Source: Flexistipes sinusarabici DSM 4947 (lineage in GTDB: Bacteria > Chrysiogenota > Deferribacteres > Deferribacterales > Flexistipitaceae). Taken from it: DNA of 64,000 bases. Below, piece after piece: positions 33,717 to 42,884 of this stretch. The DNA is taken from positions 1,711,451 to 1,775,450 of the forward strand of contig NC_015672.1 of assembly GCF_000218625.1 (NCBI RefSeq), read 5' to 3'. Numbering within the stretch: position 1 is the stretch's first letter; each line of letters starts with the position of its first letter. Below the pieces are notes generated by a model. The model was not told the origin of the DNA. It ran no database searches and worked only from the letters and a program-made list of their open reading frames with translations. Made by a program: the position numbers and the translations under genes.

Positions 33717-34868
33717 CTATTTTGCTTTTTCCGTAATGTCCACAACCTTCTTTTTTCCTTTCTGGCTGTCTATAAACTGCCTGAAATCATTCATCATTTC
33801 TGTTTTCTGGCTTATGTTTGAATGGCTGTAACGTTTAATAACCTGTATATCCTCATGTCCTGATATATAACTTATCTGAATGTCGCTAAATCCTGCATGG
33901 CTCATATTGCTAATGGCTGTATGTCTCAGACAATGAAAATCTGCATCCGTTATACCTGCTTCTTTTAGTGCAGATCTGTAAGCCCTCTTGATGTCTGTTA
34001 GTTTAGTTCCTGTGTCCGGGTTCGTAAAAACATATTCATAATTTCCCGTTATCTCTTTTATCTTCTCCAGTTCCGGCAATAGTTCGTTTTTAAAATGGCT
34101 GTAAGGGATAGTTCGATCTTTACCGTTTTTAGTGTGTCTCAGGGTTAAAGTCTCTGCAAAATCATTTACATCTCTCCACCTGAGATTTAAAATTTCTCCC
34201 CTTCTGGCTCCTGTCCAGCAAGCAATTAAAACAACTGCATAGATATAATAGTTTTTACCCTTGCAGGCGTCTAACAGGTCTTGCATTTCATTTATTGATA
34301 AACTTCTCCGCTCCTTATTGTGTTCTTTTAACAACTTAAAATCTCTCCATGGATTATTAGGCACAATGTCTTTTTTCCTCTCGCAAATAAAACTCATTAT
34401 AGATCTGGCAACTGTCAAATTTCTGTTTATTGTTGATGCTGTCCGGTCTGTGTATTTCCTCTGCCAATCAAGATAACTATCAAGATCCTGGATTGTAAGC
34501 TGATCTATAGGCTTCTGAAAACCCTTAAAGTCTCTTACTTCCTCGTATCTTGATTTGGTAGCCTTAAAGCTTCTCAGCCTGTCTCTGGCATCCGGCAAAT
34601 ATTCGTTTTCTACAATATCTTTCCAGAAAGGCACATTTTGTTTTTTATCCGGTAGTTTTAGTTTTCCCTGCATTTTCTCGGTTTTACGCTGAATGTCAAG
34701 ATTCCTGGCATCGGTTAAGCGGTTACCTGCATACTCAAGCCTGGATTTTCCGCTGATTTTGTAGGTGATGTAAAAATGCTTTCCAAGTTTTTCGTTACAG
34801 TTTTTACAATTCTTATTTGTAGGCTTATTTAATGACTTGCAATTATTACATCTGTTATAAACTGCCAT
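33717..34868 (-). CDS. Tyrosine-recombinase integrase of the tRNA-Pro element
   Basis: The protein is about 383 residues from ATG 34868 (MAVYNRCNNC), which has a GGGGG ribosome-binding site. A longer start at 34925 is unsupported. The N-terminus has four Cys in CNNC...CKNC, a small zinc-ribbon. A core-binding domain (about 70-170) follows. The catalytic residues appear in CWTGARRGEILNLRW (Arg), DFHCLRHTAISNM (His-x-x-Arg), ISGHEDIQVIKRYSHS (His and Tyr). All six positions seem present, so it should be active. It lies beside attR and is read away from it. Confidence 0.93.
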   Translation of the reverse strand: MAVYNRCNNCKSLNKPTNKNCKNCNEKLGKHFYITYKISGKSRLEYAGNRLTDARNLDIQRKTEKMQGKLKLPDKKQNVPFWKDIVENEYLPDARDRLRSFKATKSRYEEVRDFKGFQKPIDQLTIQDLDSYLDWQRKYTDRTASTINRNLTVARSIMSFICERKKDIVPNNPWRDFKLLKEHNKERRSLSINEMQDLLDACKGKNYYIYAVVLIACWTGARRGEILNLRWRDVNDFAETLTLRHTKNGKDRTIPYSHFKNELLPELEKIKEITGNYEYVFTNPDTGTKLTDIKRAYRSALKEAGITDADFHCLRHTAISNMSHAGFSDIQISYISGHEDIQVIKRYSHSNISQKTEMMNDFRQFIDSQKGKKKVVDITEKAK

Positions 34869-35025
34869 AATAACCCCCAGGAACAAACAATTTTTGATAA
34901 CCAGTGATAACCAAATGATAACCACTGAACTAAATTAGGGTACTATATAATAAAAATCAATAAAAAATAAATTATTGATATACAAGCATTTACGAGAAAG
35001 TGAAAATTAGCAAAATAGCCTTTCT

Positions 35026-35074
35026 CTGGTTTCGGGTACCAGAGGTCGTGGGTTCAAATCCCGCCATCCCGATT
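35026..35074 (+). repeat. attR, duplicated 3' part of tRNA-Pro
   Basis: This copy starts CTGGTTTCGGGTACC and ends ATCCCGATT. It lacks the 5' half of a tRNA, so it is not a tRNA gene but the right border of the integrated element. Native chromosome (pdxA) resumes about 75 bp further on. Confidence 0.9.
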
Positions 35075-35149
35075 CCCTTCATTTCATAAACTTAACAAAT
35101 TTTTTGACTTTATTCATCCTGTCTGTATATTAAAATCTAAAGGAGTTTT

Positions 35150-36106
35150 ATGAAAAAAACGAAGATCGTTATAACTTTAGGAGACCCTGCAGGTATCGGC
35201 CCTGAAATAACGGCAAAACTGCTAAGCCATACCTGGATAACAGATAATTATCATATAATAATATCCGGTAACAGACATTTGCTGCTAAAGTGGATAAAAA
35301 AGATACCGTCAAACATCGATATATTAGAAGAGGATAAATTTTCCGGTTTTAACTTTCCCACGGGTGTCACGGATAAATTCGCCGGCGAAGCTTCTATTCT
35401 ATACATAAAAAATGCTGTAGAACTGATACAGAATGGCGAGGCAGAAGCTTTGTGCACCTGCCCTATAAATAAAAAATCCATTCAGATGGCAGGGTATGAT
35501 TATAAAGGTCACACCGATTTACTGGCCGAATTGACAAACAGTCACGATTATTCGATGATGCTGATGTGTGAGTATATGAAGGTGGTACTGGCAACTACTC
35601 ACATTCCCCTAAGAGAAGTACCCGACAACATAAAGCCGGATAAACTTCTGAAAACTATAAAAAATACGCACAATGCCGGCAGACTGTTCGGTACTCCGGA
35701 GCCAAAGATTGCCGTTTCAGGTCTGAACCCTCACAGCGGGGATGAAGGTGTAATAGGTTTTGAGGAGCAGAAAATCATTGACCCAGTAATCGGAGAAGCT
35801 GAAAATTTGGGAATTAATATTGAGGGACCCTTTGCGGCGGACAGTCTTTTTACTGAGAAAAATCTGAACAGATACGACTTTTTTATTGCAATGTACCACG
35901 ATCAGGGGCTGATACCGCTGAAAATGAAATGTTTTTCAGAGGCCGTCAATGTAACACTGAACCTTCCTATAATAAGAACCAGTGTTGATCACGGCACAGC
36001 TTACGACATTGCGGGAAAAAATATTGCAAGCGAAAACAGCCTTATTCAGGCGGTAAAAACAGCTGACAAAATGGTGAGGAATGCTAAAGCTAACAAAAAT
36101 ATTTAG
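35150..36106 (+). CDS. pdxA: 4-hydroxythreonine-4-phosphate dehydrogenase
   Basis: PdxA oxidises 4-phosphohydroxy-threonine in the DXP-dependent pathway of pyridoxal phosphate synthesis. The 318-residue protein has LGDPAGIGPEI at residues 9-19, CPINKKSIQMAGYDYKGHT with the metal-ligand His, GLNPHSGDEG and AMYHDQGLIPLKM with the second His. AAAGGAG precedes the ATG. It overlaps ksgA by 26 bp, the pdxA-ksgA pairing seen in many bacteria. Confidence 0.96.
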   Translation: MKKTKIVITLGDPAGIGPEITAKLLSHTWITDNYHIIISGNRHLLLKWIKKIPSNIDILEEDKFSGFNFPTGVTDKFAGEASILYIKNAVELIQNGEAEALCTCPINKKSIQMAGYDYKGHTDLLAELTNSHDYSMMLMCEYMKVVLATTHIPLREVPDNIKPDKLLKTIKNTHNAGRLFGTPEPKIAVSGLNPHSGDEGVIGFEEQKIIDPVIGEAENLGINIEGPFAADSLFTEKNLNRYDFFIAMYHDQGLIPLKMKCFSEAVNVTLNLPIIRTSVDHGTAYDIAGKNIASENSLIQAVKTADKMVRNAKANKNI

Positions 36107-36887
36107 AGATGAATTCGGACATACAGACAAAAACTTCGGCCAGCATTTTCTGGTGAATGACCACTATTTAAACGAAATAGTCGAATCTCTCGAGATAAGT
36201 GATGAAAAAAATATTGTGGAAATAGGCCCTGGATGCGGTGCATTAACTTTGAAATTTCTTGAAAAGGGAGCACATGTTACGGCTGTGGAAATAGATAAAA
36301 AACTTGTGGATTTTCTTGAACGCTACCTTTTTTTCTACAACAACCTTGAAATTATCCATGACGATTTTCTCAATATTGACAAATACCAGCTCCCGCCGCA
36401 ATTCTCTTTTGCCGGCAATCTGCCCTACAATCTTTCAACAAAAATTCTCATGAAAACCACCGCTTTTCACGAACGGATTGATAAAATGGTATTTATGTTT
36501 CAAAAAGAGGTTGCCTCAAGAATTAATGCCGTTCCTAACACGAAAGATTATTCATGGATTTCCGTAATATCACGGTATTTTTTTGATATAAAAAAAATCA
36601 GGAATATTGGCGGGGGGAATTTCTGGCCGAAAACCAAAGTAAACTCAACAGTTTTAGTCTTCACACCAAGAAAGAGACATTTTCAGGACAGCAACAGAGA
36701 GAAAAAATTTCTTGAAATGGTAAAAAAATCGTTCGTCACCAAAAGAAAGACTTTAAAAAACAATCTGAAGAATGAAATTCCCGATATAGAAAATATTCTT
36801 GAGGAACTTTTTGCCAACAAATCAATAAGAGCCGAACAAATAAGTCTCGAGGGTTTTATAAAACTTTATGAACGCATCTATACATAA
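36081..36887 (+). CDS. rsmA: 16S rRNA dimethyladenosine transferase
   Basis: RsmA (KsgA) dimethylates two adjacent adenines near the 3' end of 16S rRNA during small-subunit maturation. The 268-residue protein has NFGQHFLVN, the SAM-binding IVEIGPGCGALTLKF and the FAGNLPYNLSTKI motif that holds the target adenine. The start at 36081 lies within pdxA and has only a weak nearby purine-rich site (GTGAGG), suggesting coupling. Its end overlaps the exonuclease gene by 20 bp. Confidence 0.96.
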   Translation: MLKLTKIFRDEFGHTDKNFGQHFLVNDHYLNEIVESLEISDEKNIVEIGPGCGALTLKFLEKGAHVTAVEIDKKLVDFLERYLFFYNNLEIIHDDFLNIDKYQLPPQFSFAGNLPYNLSTKILMKTTAFHERIDKMVFMFQKEVASRINAVPNTKDYSWISVISRYFFDIKKIRNIGGGNFWPKTKVNSTVLVFTPRKRHFQDSNREKKFLEMVKKSFVTKRKTLKNNLKNEIPDIENILEELFANKSIRAEQISLEGFIKLYERIYT

Positions 36888-37515
36888 CGCCCCACTTTCT
36901 GAGCTTGAATTTACCGTCTTCGATACGGAAACCACCGGCCTGAGCCCTTACAAAGGAGCAAAACTTGTTGAAATCGGGGCAGTAAAAGTAAGAAAAGGTC
37001 TTAACCTCGATCTGAGCAGTACATTTACCCGGCTTATCAACCCTAAAATAAGGATACCTTACAGCGCCTACAAAATTCACAAAATAAGCAATGAAAAGGT
37101 TATTGATGCTCCTGATATCAGTGAAGTTCTGCCAGAATTTGCAGAATTTACTGAAAACTCAGTCGTGGTGGCACACAATGCAAAATTTGACTTCAAATTC
37201 ATAGACTATTTTATGAAAGAACATAACATGCAGTGCAGTATAGTGAATATTCTTGATACACTCTCTTTAACAAGGCTTCTCTTTCCTGAAATCGGCAGAT
37301 ACAACCTGGATAGGCTAATAGATTATTTCAGCCTCCACGAGCTTACTGAAGAAGCGGTAAAAGGTCTGCATACGGATAAGACATTTGGCAATGACGAACA
37401 TTACAGGCACAGGGCATTATATGACGCTATAAATACGGCCTTTATTTTTATCAGATGTGTGGAAAAAATCAAACGATTGGGGCTGCCTGAAAAACTTCAT
37501 TCGCTAATCAGATAA
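36868..37515 (+). CDS. DEDDh 3'-5' exonuclease (DnaQ-like)
   Basis: This 215-residue protein has FDTETTGLSPYKGAKLVEIGAV (Asp and Glu of motif I), VVAHNAKFDFKFID (motif II Asp) and HRALYDAINTAFIF (motif III His and Asp), i.e. a complete DEDDh site. It resembles the epsilon subunit of DNA polymerase III, but such stand-alone proteins also process RNA or damaged DNA. It is the last gene of the pdxA-rsmA unit. Similar exonucleases often accompany actP/DUF294 genes, as they do here. Confidence 0.88.
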   Translation: MNASIHNAPLSELEFTVFDTETTGLSPYKGAKLVEIGAVKVRKGLNLDLSSTFTRLINPKIRIPYSAYKIHKISNEKVIDAPDISEVLPEFAEFTENSVVVAHNAKFDFKFIDYFMKEHNMQCSIVNILDTLSLTRLLFPEIGRYNLDRLIDYFSLHELTEEAVKGLHTDKTFGNDEHYRHRALYDAINTAFIFIRCVEKIKRLGLPEKLHSLIR

Positions 37516-37517
37516 AA

Positions 37518-37540
37518 AAAGCGGCCATTCCGGCCGCTTT
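37518..37540. terminator. Bidirectional terminator between exonuclease and actP
   Basis: AAGCGGCC-ATTC-(C)GGCCGCTT forms a strong GC-rich stem with A-run before and T-run after, so it can stop both converging transcripts. It fills nearly the whole gap between the two stop codons. Confidence 0.85.
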
Positions 37541-37545
37541 AAGAT

Positions 37546-39096
37546 TTATTCAGCTCCCACTCCAAGGTAGGTTCTGGCTTTTTCTTCGTCAAACATCGTC
37601 TGAGCTTTCTCCTCAGGAGTCAACAGAGAAACAACAATAGCAGTAACAAATGCAACAGCCATGGAAACAACTGCCGGGTTTTTAAGAGGAAAAACAGCTT
37701 CTTCGTATCCTAAAATCGAGACCCATACCGTTGGGCTGAGTATAATAAGAATTGTAGCCGTTAAACCACCGGCAATAATAGACCAGACCGCCCCCTGAGT
37801 GGAGAACCTTCTCCAGAGAATGGAAAGAAGCAGAGACGGAAAGTTGGCACTGGCCGCAATTGCAAAAGCAAGTCCCACGAGAAAAGCGACATTCTGACCC
37901 TTAAAAAGGATTCCCAGCCCCACAGCTACAACACCGAAAATAATTGTAGCAATACGTGCCGATTTCACCTGTTCAGCTTCTGTCGCGTCTCCTTTTTTAA
38001 TTACATTCACATATATATCGTGTGAAAGTGCTGATGCTGCAGCGAGTGTGAGTCCTGCAACAACCGCCAGAATCGTGGCGAAAGCAACAGCAGCAATAAA
38101 ACCTAAGAAAGGTGTACCGCCCAAAAGTTCTGAAAGCAGCGGTGCCGCCATATTCCCGCCTTTATCCACACCAGCAATAACACTCTTTTTAACCAATACA
38201 GCCGCACCGAAACCAACTATGGGTATTATCAGATAAAAATACCCGATAAACGTTGTGGCCCATGAAACAGATTTCCTTGCTTCTTTTGCATCCGGAACGG
38301 TATAAAATCTCATAAGAATGTGAGGTAGCCCCAAGAGACCGAACATAAGGGCAAGGCCCAGAGAAAATGCATCCAAGCCTCCTGTTACCAGCCCGCCGGG
38401 TGTAAGCATCTGCTCACCGTACATACTCTGTACTTCGCTGAAAATAATACCGGGATTGAAGTTAAATTGTGCAAGAGTCAGAATTGTAAGAAGAGTAACA
38501 CCAAACAGCAGCAGACATGCCTTAATAATCTGAACCCATGTAGTTGCAAGCATCCCGCCGAACAGAACATAAAGAAGCATTACAAAACCCACAATTATTT
38601 CAGCCATTTCATAAGGCATACCGAACATCAGTTCAACAAGCTTACCGGATCCAACCATCTGTGCAATCGTGTAGAACAATACAACCAGCAGCCCGCCTAT
38701 AGATGCTGCAATCCTTATAGGTCCTTTATTGAGTCTGAAAGCAACCACATCGGTAAAAGTAAATTTACCGAGATTTCTGAGCGGTTCAGCAATAAGAAAC
38801 ATAAGTGCAGGCCAGCCAACAAGATAACCGACAGCATATATAAAACCATCATACCCCTGTAGTGCAACTATACCGGAAATACCCAAAAAAGACGCCGCCG
38901 ACATATAATCGCCGGATAAGGCCAAACCGTTCTGAAAACCTGTGATACTTCTCCCGGCAGCATAGTACTCACTGGTACTTTTCGTTTTCTTTGCCGCAAA
39001 GTAAGTAATAACCAAAGTTCCAAGTACTACCAAAGCAAAAAACAGTATCGCAATAGCATTGGGCTCGCCCAATGAAGTATTTTCAAGTCCATTCAT
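37546..39096 (-). CDS. actP: Cation/acetate symporter, sodium:solute symporter family
   Basis: This 516-residue membrane protein has about 13 hydrophobic segments and the SSS core (SGDYMSAASFLGISG, GYLVGWPALMFLIAEPLR, GLLGLPHILMRFYTVPDAKEARKS). It starts at ATG 39096 after a GGAGGGG site and follows the DUF485 gene by 14 bp, the usual yjcH-actP arrangement for acetate or other short monocarboxylate uptake. The exact substrate is inferred from family and neighbour. Confidence 0.93.
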   Translation of the reverse strand: MNGLENTSLGEPNAIAILFFALVVLGTLVITYFAAKKTKSTSEYYAAGRSITGFQNGLALSGDYMSAASFLGISGIVALQGYDGFIYAVGYLVGWPALMFLIAEPLRNLGKFTFTDVVAFRLNKGPIRIAASIGGLLVVLFYTIAQMVGSGKLVELMFGMPYEMAEIIVGFVMLLYVLFGGMLATTWVQIIKACLLLFGVTLLTILTLAQFNFNPGIIFSEVQSMYGEQMLTPGGLVTGGLDAFSLGLALMFGLLGLPHILMRFYTVPDAKEARKSVSWATTFIGYFYLIIPIVGFGAAVLVKKSVIAGVDKGGNMAAPLLSELLGGTPFLGFIAAVAFATILAVVAGLTLAAASALSHDIYVNVIKKGDATEAEQVKSARIATIIFGVVAVGLGILFKGQNVAFLVGLAFAIAASANFPSLLLSILWRRFSTQGAVWSIIAGGLTATILIILSPTVWVSILGYEEAVFPLKNPAVVSMAVAFVTAIVVSLLTPEEKAQTMFDEEKARTYLGVGAE

Positions 39097-39110
39097 AAAT
39101 TCCCCCTCCT

Positions 39111-39404
39111 TTAGTCAATATCCTGCTTGAGCTCTTCCACCACCTTATCGTATTTGGAATTAGCCCAGCTTACGTATATAACTGTCATCAACCAAGCGCC
39201 GACTATCACTACTACACCGGAAACAATACCTACATTATAATTTTCACCTATTTTCTTAGCCATAAACTCTGGATTCCACGCAATTGTCAAAACATAACCG
39301 TAATATAAAACAAACAGAATAATAAGCATCGCAATACTTATCCCCCACCTCAGGGCAACAATCTTCTTAAACTTTTCTGAATTAACTGTTTCTTTCAGAT
39401 TCAT
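39111..39404 (-). CDS. yjcH: DUF485 membrane protein (YjcH-like), partner of ActP
   Basis: The 97-residue protein has two transmembrane segments (MLIILFVLYYGYVLTIAWNP region and VSGVVVIVGAWLMTVIYV) and charged ends, the layout of DUF485. An AGGAGG site precedes ATG 39404. Members are almost always encoded just before an SSS transporter and are thought to assist it. Confidence 0.93.
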   Translation of the reverse strand: MNLKETVNSEKFKKIVALRWGISIAMLIILFVLYYGYVLTIAWNPEFMAKKIGENYNVGIVSGVVVIVGAWLMTVIYVSWANSKYDKVVEELKQDID

Positions 39405-39821
39405 AATGCCTCCTTATTTTAAAATATTTGCTAAAGAAATAAGACAAAGTTACAACACACCTCCTTGAACTTTATTTTTAAAACAATATTATGTTTATAC
39501 AAGAAGTTAATAAAGAATATTTTACATATTGTCAATGCAAAAAATATTATGTCTTTATATTAATCGTTGCTGTTAAAAGAAAATATTTATTTTTAGGCAG
39601 TTATCTTGACATACTGTATACAATTTGTTAATAATATTTAAACTATATTTGCTGGTTATTTTTTTTATTTTGAAATAATAGTTAACACTTTTGAACTATT
39701 TACAGCATTTTTTTACTTTTTTATAAATAATTTATTTTATTTTACTATTTTATAACATTTTTAAAAAATAGTTGACTAGCCGGCAGGATAAGCTGAATAC
39801 TATTAAAATCAAGGGGACACT
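39405..39821. promoter_or_regulatory. Divergent intergenic region between the actP operon and the DUF294 regulator
   Basis: The 417-bp very AT-rich gap has no ORF. On the plus strand TTGACA (about 39606) is followed after 17 bp by TAATAA, a plausible promoter. Long T-runs and an ATAGTT-rich section may affect bending or regulation. The two gene sets it separates are probably functionally linked, so coordinated control is likely. Confidence 0.5.
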
Positions 39822-41711
39822 ATGAAATCTAACATCACGATTAACGTATCAAAACTGATTAACATTTTATCAGAAAATTTTCTTTTTGAATCTGTGGATA
39901 ACAGTATGCTTGAAGAAGCACTCAGAAGCATCAGCCTTGTTGACATAGAGAAAGACGAAATCCTTTTTAAAAAAGGGGAAACTTACCATAAAGGGGTTTA
40001 TTTTATTCTGACCGGCGAGATCGACTACATTACCGGCCGTGACAAGCTGGCAACCCTGAGAGAAGGTGATATAGTTGGTCTGACCACTTTTCTGGGCAAA
40101 TCCACATACATTGTGACATCAACAGCCGGCGAAGATGCCGAGCTTATTTATTTCCCTGAAATCACTATTTATAATCTTCTTTCTTATTCCGCAGAATTCA
40201 GAAAAAAGTTTTACAGAATGGTTTCAGGGAGGCTGCAGCTCCTACAGGGTGAAAGCAGTTTCTCAACACCTTCTTTCAGCTATAAACCTGTTGCAAACTA
40301 CATGACATCACCGGTTATATCGATAAGTACTGAAAAGACCCTTTTGGATGCAAGCAGAATAATGTCAGAAAACAGAATCGGCAGCATAATTGTCACGGGA
40401 GAAAACGATAAATTTGCCGGACTGATTACGTCCAAGCATATAGTACACGAAATACTTCCCCGCCTTGAGGAAACATCGCTGAAACTGCCTGTTGAAAATT
40501 TTCTTGAAAACAGTCCTATTAAGGTTCCCAAAGAATACCCTCTGGTGGAAGTGCTGGCAGAGCTGCAGGCTAAAAACAAAGACTATGCGGTAATCACCGA
40601 TAATGGAAAAGCAAAAGGGATTATATCAAACAAGGATATACTGAAAATTCTCTACAGAAATATACACATTTACAATCTTCACATCGAGCAAGCATCAACA
40701 AAGGAAGAATTAAAAACTATCTTCAGAGAGCTGGCAGGCGTTGCCGCACATCTTTTGGAAAATACAAGGCAGAGCAGCGAGATACTGCCCGTTTTGTCCA
40801 ACCTGCATCTGTCTATTCAGAATAAGATATACAAAATAACGGTGGAGGAATACCGCAATCTTGCCGGAAAAGATGTTACAGAGATCACACACTCGGTTAT
40901 CATAATGGGAAGCGGTGCCAGGAAAGAAATGTTTCTCGATCCTGATCAGGACAACGGATTTATTTTTGAAGACAATATCACTGAAGAAGATAAAGCAGCA
41001 CTTATGGAATTCGGAGAACATTTTGTAAACAATCTTGCCTATGTGGGCTACAAGAAATGCCCTGGAAATATTATGGTGACCAATCCCGATATGTCCAAAA
41101 CACTTTCCGAATGGAAAAACAGCATTACGGACATTTTCAACAATCCCGGCAAAACGGGCTTTCTGACATCTTCCATAATCTTTGACATGGACTGCTTCTG
41201 CGGCAGTGAACAGATGGTGTGGGAGCTTAAAAATCTCATTTTAAAACTCATTGCGGAAAAACCCATTTTTCTTATTCAGCTTCTGGAGAAGGATTCCAAC
41301 CAGAAAATTCCCCTTTCGATTTTCGGTAAATTTCAAGTTGAGAAAGAGGGAGAACATGCCGATCAGTTTAATTTAAAAATGTCCGCGCTGACATTTATTG
41401 TTGATGTCACAAGAATATTCGCTTTAAGCAAACAACTGAACGACCTGAACACCGTCGAAAGACTTAAGCACCTGCGCCGAAAAAATATACTTTCCGAAGA
41501 AACCGTGCAGAATGTACTATCGGCTTATGAAACAGTGGTGGATATCCTAATTAATGAACAAATCAACAAGAGTAAAAGAAACTACTCTCCTGACAAATAT
41601 ATAGATCCATATAAGCTTTCCCTTCTCAATCAGAATAAGCTGAAAGAGGCTTTTAACACAATTTCAAAATATCTGAGCACCGGGATCAAGTATTACAAAG
41701 GACATCCGTAA
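39822..41711 (+). CDS. DUF294 putative nucleotidyltransferase with cNMP-binding and CBS domains
   Basis: The 629-residue protein is built of a cyclic-nucleotide-binding-like domain (residues 15-140, GVYFILTGEIDYI), two CBS repeats (about 160-285, MTSPVISISTEKTLLDASRIM and PIKVPKEYPLVEVLAEL), a DUF294 nucleotidyltransferase domain with GSGARKEMFLDPDQDNGF, which resembles PII-uridylyltransferases, and a helical C-terminal domain. Such proteins sit next to acetate/SSS transporters and exonucleases in many bacteria and are thought to sense energy or ligand state. No membrane segment is present, so it acts in the cytoplasm. The modified target is unknown. Confidence 0.88.
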   Translation: MKSNITINVSKLINILSENFLFESVDNSMLEEALRSISLVDIEKDEILFKKGETYHKGVYFILTGEIDYITGRDKLATLREGDIVGLTTFLGKSTYIVTSTAGEDAELIYFPEITIYNLLSYSAEFRKKFYRMVSGRLQLLQGESSFSTPSFSYKPVANYMTSPVISISTEKTLLDASRIMSENRIGSIIVTGENDKFAGLITSKHIVHEILPRLEETSLKLPVENFLENSPIKVPKEYPLVEVLAELQAKNKDYAVITDNGKAKGIISNKDILKILYRNIHIYNLHIEQASTKEELKTIFRELAGVAAHLLENTRQSSEILPVLSNLHLSIQNKIYKITVEEYRNLAGKDVTEITHSVIIMGSGARKEMFLDPDQDNGFIFEDNITEEDKAALMEFGEHFVNNLAYVGYKKCPGNIMVTNPDMSKTLSEWKNSITDIFNNPGKTGFLTSSIIFDMDCFCGSEQMVWELKNLILKLIAEKPIFLIQLLEKDSNQKIPLSIFGKFQVEKEGEHADQFNLKMSALTFIVDVTRIFALSKQLNDLNTVERLKHLRRKNILSEETVQNVLSAYETVVDILINEQINKSKRNYSPDKYIDPYKLSLLNQNKLKEAFNTISKYLSTGIKYYKGHP

Positions 41712-41852
41712 GTGAAATAGTTAGATGGGGAAATGGGGAGATAGATAAATGATAATTGGTTAACTACCTCAAGCACATCTAAAAATATCCTCAAAGCTGA
41801 TTAACCATCAACTATAAACTATCACGCTTTACGCATAACGTATTACGGCCTT

Positions 41853-42155
41853 TTAAACAGCTTCTTTCATATCCAGAATTTCCACAATCTTGTTCCTGTA
41901 GTCGTTCATATTACCCATATGCTTAATTCTGGACGTATTCGCAAGATATTGAATCTCGGATTCATCAAGTTTGGTCTTTTCGTATCTGTTTTCAAAAGTC
42001 AGAGTTCTTTCGCTCCAGGGTTCAAAAGAGCCTACGCTGACCAGAAAGAAATGCTCTGCATCCATCAGAGCTCTTGTGAGTACAACAAATTTGTCCATCT
42101 GCAACGCATTATCCCTAACCTTGAAAATATCACCTACAACATAAGTTTTACTCAT
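41853..42155 (-). CDS. Hypothetical protein of 100 residues
   Basis: I do not recognise it. The ATG at 42155 (MSKTYVVGDIFKVRDN) has AGGGGG 9 bp upstream. The sequence is soluble and of mixed structure: KFVVLTRALMDAEHFFLVSVGSFEPW suggests a beta-barrel-like core, and the C-terminus is helical (DYRNKIVEILDMKEAV). It stands alone between the DUF294 gene and a lipoprotein. Codon use looks like its neighbours and the start signal is good, so it is probably real. Confidence 0.65.
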   Translation of the reverse strand: MSKTYVVGDIFKVRDNALQMDKFVVLTRALMDAEHFFLVSVGSFEPWSERTLTFENRYEKTKLDESEIQYLANTSRIKHMGNMNDYRNKIVEILDMKEAV

Positions 42156-42246
42156 TATCAATTACCCCCTTACATTCTTTACACTGTAAATTAGAACATA
42201 AATGGGCAATGTCAACAGTAAATTTATTTTTTAACCTTTACAAAAC

Positions 42247-42879
42247 TTATGTGCATATATCAACAGGCTCAGGCTGTTTTCCAGCATCTGAAGCAAACAC
42301 ATGTGAGCCGCATAACAGATCACGCATGTAAATTTCATATTTTACATATTTTTCCAGCAGGCCAAAAGGAATAAAAATATCGCCTTGCTCGTACTTCTTA
42401 GTATTGAAATACTCCCCTATACTGCCGTAGACCGGCCAAGTAGTACCTATAACAATACCCTCAAAATGCTCATCCTTAATCAATTTTTCCGAAGGCGCAT
42501 ATTTCAGTGCATGTATTATATCAGGCACCTTCTTTCTGAAGATTTCATAAGCTCTTTTGTTGATTGATTCATATCTTCGGATGCTTACAGGTTTTTTATG
42601 AGGACTGACAATATAAAACCAGAAATCCCCTGGTTCATTGTTACACAAATCTCCGCATCTCTGCCCGGATGTAAAACCCAATCCCGGCTGCTGCAGAGGG
42701 ATAGCTCTCTCATTAATCTCTTTATACGCGTTGTACAGGGAATCTATATATTTTGACTTCACCTCTCTGCCGTATTTATTTTTCGGATTAAAAACATACG
42801 AGGAAAAATTGTCATAGGGTTTTGCGCAACCCATAAATAAAAGAACAGACATACCAAACATTAAAACAATTTTTCTCAT
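42247..42879 (-). CDS. Putative lipoprotein
   Basis: The 210-residue protein begins with a lipoprotein signal, MRKIVLMFGMSVLLFMGC, with the lipid-bearing Cys at residue 18. The mature part contains CGDLCNNEPGDFWFYIVSPHK and a C-terminal DLLCGSHVF. I do not know its function. A GGGGG-type site precedes the start, and it follows the LOG gene after 5 bp, so the two are co-transcribed. Confidence 0.75.
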   Translation of the reverse strand: MRKIVLMFGMSVLLFMGCAKPYDNFSSYVFNPKNKYGREVKSKYIDSLYNAYKEINERAIPLQQPGLGFTSGQRCGDLCNNEPGDFWFYIVSPHKKPVSIRRYESINKRAYEIFRKKVPDIIHALKYAPSEKLIKDEHFEGIVIGTTWPVYGSIGEYFNTKKYEQGDIFIPFGLLEKYVKYEIYMRDLLCGSHVFASDAGKQPEPVDICT

Positions 42880-42884
42880 AACCC

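Larger units (their letters stand above)
29143..35074. mobile_element. Integrated element of about 5.9 kb in tRNA-Pro, with its own integrase
   Basis: A 49-bp direct repeat, starting CTGGTTTCGGGTACCAG and ending CCATCCCGATT, lies at both borders (29143-29191 inside tRNA-Pro and 35026-35074). Within it are a tyrosine integrase next to the right border, a toxin-antitoxin pair, a decayed IS4-type gene and a broken IS1634-type gene. No replication or transfer genes remain, so it looks like a shrunken integrative element kept by its addiction module. The integrase reading frame is intact. Excision would leave a perfect tRNA-Pro. Confidence 0.88.

Noticed and set aside
35026-35074. A second tRNA-Pro gene
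   Set aside because: Only the 3' part is present. The 5' acceptor strand and D-arm are missing, so it is an att duplication.
41712-41852. Possible small gene after the DUF294 gene
   Set aside because: The stretch has only short frames and stem-like direct/inverted AT-rich sequence (TAACGTATTACG region); nothing supports coding.
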